This document shows positions 37,353 to 40,110 of a stretch of 40,110 nucleotides of DNA, piece after piece. This stretch comes from Verrucomicrobiia bacterium DG1235 (GTDB taxonomy: Bacteria; Verrucomicrobiota; Verrucomicrobiia; Opitutales; Opitutaceae), in contig DS990593.1 in NCBI GenBank assembly GCA_000155695.1, positions 1-40,110 of the forward strand, written 5' to 3'. The notes beneath the pieces are model-generated. The model did not search any database. It was not told the DNA's origin and worked only from the letters and a program-made list of their open reading frames with translations. How positions within the stretch are numbered: the first letter of the stretch is position 1; each line of letters opens with the position of its first letter. Both the position numbers and the translations under genes were made by a program.

Positions 37353-37412
37353 GTCAACGACTTAGCTTGGTCTTTTGTCGGATAAGCAAAGTAAAAGTCG
37401 CTTTGGTTATTT
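37353..37412 (-). other. Possible attC site (60 bases), no cassette gene after it
   Basis: GTCAAC and GTTATTT boxes bracket a GACTT/AAGTC stem and AGCTT/AAGC pairing on the plus strand. Its right end, CTTTGGTTATTTG, resembles GGCTTGGTTATCC of the neighbouring site. Only 40 bases separate it from that site, so the cassette between them has no gene. Confidence 0.4.
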
Positions 37413-37769
37413 GACAGAAATTCTTCCAACTCGACCGGACCGTTTTCTTTGAAGAATGGGCAGGTGGCTTTTGAATGACTTCGACTGGCTTGCCGCGAGG
37501 GATGGACGGGTAGCGGAGCGCGGCATGGATAAAGCGTTTGATGCCTTGTCTGGAGTTGCGGATACAGAGGGACGTTTGGCGGTTGGAGGCGTGGATGGGA
37601 TGGGGTGGATCGGACTGGCGTGGCGGACCTGGCTGGAACGTCCTAGCTTGCTCGAGTGAAAGCATGGAAATTTGTTATGCGATTCTTTACCTTGTTTCTC
37701 TCTGGTCCCATAGATGTTGGGATGAGTTTATACCCTACCTCTTCTTCGGATTCGGGCAGTTTGCCCGGT
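37413..37769. other. Intergenic region, no convincing gene
   Basis: Over 350 bases between the cassette array and the CE15 gene. Short open frames here overlap each other and look spurious. The promoter of the CE15 gene must be here, but no clear signal was seen. Confidence 0.5.
37753..37767 (+). other. Short hairpin two bases before the CE15 start codon
   Basis: CGGGCA pairs with TGCCCG around GTT and ends 2 bases before the ATG at 37770. It could occlude initiation if that ATG is used; no Shine-Dalgarno is visible in it. Confidence 0.35.
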
Positions 37770-39125
37770 ATGATCGTTTGGCTGCGCGGAGTTTTGTGTT
37801 TGCTTGTTTTAGGGCTCTTGGGAGTGGCGGGCTTCGGCGATGAACCGGCGGCTTCCATTAGCGCGGAACAGGATCATGGGGAGATGATGGAGAAGCTGGG
37901 GATCGAGTCGCTACGGCGGGGGGCGGATGGCGATCCGAATTCGCCGTATGCGGCGAATTATGACGAGGCGAAGGCGAACGGGCATATGGGGTCGCTGCCG
38001 GACGCTCTTACGATGCAGGATGGTACTCCGGTGAGGTCTGCTGAGCAGTGGTGGGATGCGCGTCGTCCTGAATTGCTGGAATTGTTTGACCGGGAAGTTT
38101 ATGGCCGCACGCCGGCGCAATTGCCTTCGGTGAGCTGGGAGAGAAGCAGTGTGGTCGAGTCTGTGAAAGCGGATCGGCCGGTGGTGACTTACGGTTTGGT
38201 CGGCCGGGTGGATAACAGCGAGTATCCGGATATTTCGGTGGAGATTGAGCTGAGCTTTTCGGTGCCTGCGGATGCGGAGGGGCCTGTTCCGGTGATCTTG
38301 CAGCATGCGTTTGATCCGGTGGTTTTGGAGAGGCTGTTGAGTCGGTTTAGTCCGGAGCAGATCAAGTCGTTTAGGGGGGATGCGGCGCCTTGGGATGAAC
38401 AGATCATCGCGAAGGGCTGGGGCTACGCGGAGCTGATTTGCACGAGCGTGCAGGCGGACAATGGGGCGGGCTTGCGCGAGGGGATCATTGGTTTGGTGAA
38501 CAAGGGACGGGGGCGCTCGCCTGAGGACTGGGGGAGCATAAAGGCTTGGAGCTGGGCGGCGAGCGAGGCGCTGAGCTATTTCGAGACTGAGGAGCTGGTG
38601 GACGCGGGGCGTGTGGCGATCGCGGGGCACTCGCGGTTTGGGAAGACGGCTTTGGTGACGATGGCTTATGACGAGCGGTTTGCGGCGGGGTTTATCAGCT
38701 CGTCGGGCGAGGGTGGGGCGAAGCTATGGCGTCGGAGTTTCGGCGAGCAGATCGGCAATGTCGCGGGCAGCGGCGAGTATCATTGGATGGCGGGGAATTT
38801 CATTCGCTACGCTGGTCCGCTCACGGTGGATGATTTGCCGGTGGATGCGCATGAGCTGATCGCTCTTTGCGCGCCGCGGCCGGTCTTTATTAGCTCGGGC
38901 AACAATGGGGATCAATGGGTCGATCCGAAGGGGATGTTTTTGGCGGCGCATCATGCGGGCCCGGTTTATCGCTTGTTGGGCCGGAAGCCTTTGAGCGGGG
39001 ATAGCTTTCCTGCGGTGGAAACGGGTTTGCTGGATGGCGATATCGCCTTTCGCCAGCATGATGGGGGGCATACGCCGGGTCCGAATTGGGAGGTGTTTCT
39101 GGCGTTTCTGGAACGTTATTTTTAG
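37770..39125 (+). CDS. CE15-like glucuronoyl esterase (secreted alpha/beta hydrolase)
   Basis: A 451-aa enzyme if it starts at 37770, where MIVWLRGVLCLLVLGLLGVAG gives a clean signal peptide; an in-frame GTG at 37656 would add 38 residues. The CE15 nucleophile motif appears as GHSRFGKTAL (the family has G[CH]SRxGK), S288 in this numbering, with E314 in SSSGEGGAKL and H430 or H434 in RQHDGGHTP as likely partners. The region APRPVFISSGNNGDQWVDPKG is also typical. CE15 enzymes cleave ester links between glucuronoyl units and lignin or other alcohols in plant or algal polysaccharides. It is secreted and follows no operon partner. Confidence 0.85.
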   Translation: MIVWLRGVLCLLVLGLLGVAGFGDEPAASISAEQDHGEMMEKLGIESLRRGADGDPNSPYAANYDEAKANGHMGSLPDALTMQDGTPVRSAEQWWDARRPELLELFDREVYGRTPAQLPSVSWERSSVVESVKADRPVVTYGLVGRVDNSEYPDISVEIELSFSVPADAEGPVPVILQHAFDPVVLERLLSRFSPEQIKSFRGDAAPWDEQIIAKGWGYAELICTSVQADNGAGLREGIIGLVNKGRGRSPEDWGSIKAWSWAASEALSYFETEELVDAGRVAIAGHSRFGKTALVTMAYDERFAAGFISSSGEGGAKLWRRSFGEQIGNVAGSGEYHWMAGNFIRYAGPLTVDDLPVDAHELIALCAPRPVFISSGNNGDQWVDPKGMFLAAHHAGPVYRLLGRKPLSGDSFPAVETGLLDGDIAFRQHDGGHTPGPNWEVFLAFLERYF

Positions 39126-39193
39126 GGTCTGCCTTCTTTGAGATACGGGGCGTGATGGGAAATCGACTTTTTTGAGCGGGGTGTTTTTATGTG

Positions 39194-39580
39194 ATGCCTA
39201 TGAAAGGAAATCCAGTTGGTTGGTTCGAAATCTATGTGCAGGATATGGAGCGGGCGAAGGCTTTCTATGAATCCGTTTTCAAATGCGAGTTACAGACTTT
39301 GCCTCTGCCTGAAGAGGGTGGTCTGCAGATGCTAAGCTTCCCTATGGATGGGGAGGCGTATGGGTCGCCGGGGGCTTTGTGTAAGATGGACGGAGTGGCT
39401 TCGGGCGGTGGGGGTACGCTGGTCTACTTCTCTTGCGAAGATTGTTCGGTGGAGGAGAGTCGGGCTGCGGCTGCGGGTGGTTCGGTCTCTCGCGGGAAGA
39501 TGTCGATCGGCGAGTATGGCTTCATCTCTTTGGTGACGGATCCGGATGGGAATATGATTGGGCTACATTCGCAGAAGTGA
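39194..39580 (+). CDS. VOC-family (glyoxalase/bleomycin resistance-like) protein
   Basis: About 128 residues; start uncertain among 39191 (GTG), 39194 and 39200. One VOC module pair is visible: NPVGWFEIYVQDMERAKAFYESVF and, in the second half, FSCEDCSVEESRAAAAGGSV...GFISLVTDPDGNMIGLHSQK. The DPDGNMIGL end is typical. The small size fits a dimeric metal-binding fold, but the substrate is unknown. Confidence 0.88.
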   Translation: MPMKGNPVGWFEIYVQDMERAKAFYESVFKCELQTLPLPEEGGLQMLSFPMDGEAYGSPGALCKMDGVASGGGGTLVYFSCEDCSVEESRAAAAGGSVSRGKMSIGEYGFISLVTDPDGNMIGLHSQK

Positions 39581-39584
39581 GGGG

Positions 39585-39635
39585 AGTAGTGAGTAGTGAG
39601 TAGTGAGTGGTGAGTAGTGTGTAGTGAGGGTGTAA
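39585..39635. repeat. Degenerate heptamer tandem repeat (GAGTAGT)
   Basis: Six to seven copies of a 7-base unit (AGTAGTG, with AGTGGTG and TGTAGTG variants) follow the VOC gene. No gene seen in 39581-39888; a 62-aa open frame at 39704-39892 looks spurious because it has a GTG start and runs into the next gene on the other strand. Confidence 0.75.
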
Positions 39636-39888
39636 TGACGAGACGTGGTGGGTGTTGGTGTTTTGCCCACTAATCATCGCAAATAGTTTTTTGGGTAGAA
39701 GCTGTGATTCTGCAGTTGCTTTTTGGGGCCAATCCAGCCGTCGCAGGTTGGGCTTTGGCGGACTTGCGGAGGTCACGAAGAGATTCTGCTGTGGGGGATG
39801 GGGTTGTGGCTTTTTTTGAACGGCTAAGATTGCTGAGGGCTGAAGGGGGCTCGTTGGGTTCTTTTTGGGTGACGGAAGGTGTATGTGG

Positions 39889-40110
39889 CTAGAGGAGCTT
39901 TTTTAGTTCGTCGGTTAAATCTGGATACGCGGGGTGGGGAATGGGGTGGTTGGTTTGGAGGGTATTTACTTTTTTGGCGAAGGAGCGGGCGAGGTCGGGC
40001 TGGAGTTGATGGATGGCGTCGAGGGTGCGCCAGAGGATGAAGCGGGAGGGTAGGTGTTCTGGATTTTGGATACAGAGGATGATAGTGCCGGATATGATTT
40101 CGGTAGGCTT
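39889..40110 (-). CDS. C-terminal part of hypothetical protein (5' end outside the window)
   Basis: Read on the minus strand, the frame is open from the window edge for 73 residues: it includes PEHLPSRFILWRTLDAIHQL and SFAKKVNTLQTNHPIPHPAY and ends DELKKLL at TAG (39889-39891). The uninterrupted frame and coherent helical composition make it likely coding, but the family is unknown and the start lies beyond the right edge. Confidence 0.55.
   Translation of the reverse strand, partial: KPTEIISGTIILCIQNPEHLPSRFILWRTLDAIHQLQPDLARSFAKKVNTLQTNHPIPHPAYPDLTDELKKLL

Larger units (their letters stand above)
35260..37412 (-). mobile_element. Integron gene-cassette array without integrase (CALIN-like)
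   Basis: Three genes in one orientation are separated by imperfect palindromes with attC R'' (RYYYAAC) and R' (GTTRRRY) boxes: 35260-35350 (weak), 35809-35944, 36843-36915, 37259-37312 and 37353-37412 (weak). The two best sites share AACCAGTC...CATACAACTCCG at the 5' end and similar sequence ending GTT(A/G)AGC-AGAAAA at the 3' end. Each cassette gene starts 6-20 bases after an R' box. No intI is in the window, so it is either part of a larger integron or a cluster of attC sites lacking an integrase. Confidence 0.7.

Noticed and set aside
37456-37659. 67-aa plus-strand open frame before the CE15 gene
   Set aside because: Overlaps other open frames, biased Gly/Trp composition, no family.
39704-39892. 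62-aa plus-strand open frame
   Set aside because: GTG start, no domain, and its end overlaps a better-supported minus-strand frame.

Overview
The window is chromosomal DNA that most resembles a Verrucomicrobiota bacterium of the Opitutae (Puniceicoccales/Pelagicoccus-like). This is inferred from the protein repertoire, not from a marker gene: a VPDxG-type CTERM sorting tail, many secreted proteins of unknown family, GH95 and CE15 polysaccharide enzymes, a PQQ dehydrogenase fused to cytochrome c, a Tat-exported sugar-isomerase-like protein, and YqgE, Nif3 and MenA housekeeping genes. No rRNA, tRNA or CRISPR array was seen.

Layout. 1-1209: 3' end of a membrane-anchored protein, separated by a strong bidirectional terminator from a solitary fusA (EF-G, minus). 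3630-4727: secreted degenerate alpha/beta-hydrolase-like protein. 5033-9943: three overlapping genes (FG-GAP secreted protein, HtrA-like protease, secreted unknown protein), then another secreted unknown. 11365-15473: housekeeping block (aroQ, nif3-like, yqgE, zinc-independent L36/L31 pair, SerB-like phosphatase, menA). 15527-19555: two decayed genes (GH42-like beta-galactosidase and YghZ-like aldo/keto reductase), both keeping N- and C-termini but missing the middle, around an intact pair of PQQ dehydrogenase-cytochrome c and Tat isomerase. 19575-22398: a subtilase-fold protein that has lost its catalytic residues, and a CTERM-sorted surface protein with a sigma54-like promoter. 23154-29130: sugar catabolic cluster (gluconate-5-dehydrogenase-like SDR, GPH sugar transporter, aldo/keto reductase, GH95 alpha-L-fucosidase), next to a hybrid sensor kinase with a periplasmic solute-binding domain. 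31489-34868: small accessory genes (YkgJ-like Cys-cluster protein, two unknowns, thioredoxin-like plus DUF4105 pair).

35260-37412 is the most distinctive part: what looks like an integron cassette array without an integrase in view. Three small genes in one orientation (62-aa membrane protein, atypical NAD-epimerase-like protein, YcxB-like membrane protein) are separated by imperfect palindromes with attC R boxes. Two of these are clearly homologous to each other at both ends, and genes start within a few to about 20 bases of the R' box with a shared AGAAAA leader. One site encodes the last ~29 residues of the epimerase-like protein.

37770-40110: CE15 glucuronoyl-esterase-like enzyme, a VOC protein, a degenerate heptamer repeat tract and the 3' end of an unidentified minus-strand gene. 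The carbohydrate enzymes (GH95, CE15, decayed GH42, PQQ dehydrogenase, sugar transporter) fit a marine or soil polysaccharide degrader; substrate assignments are inference.
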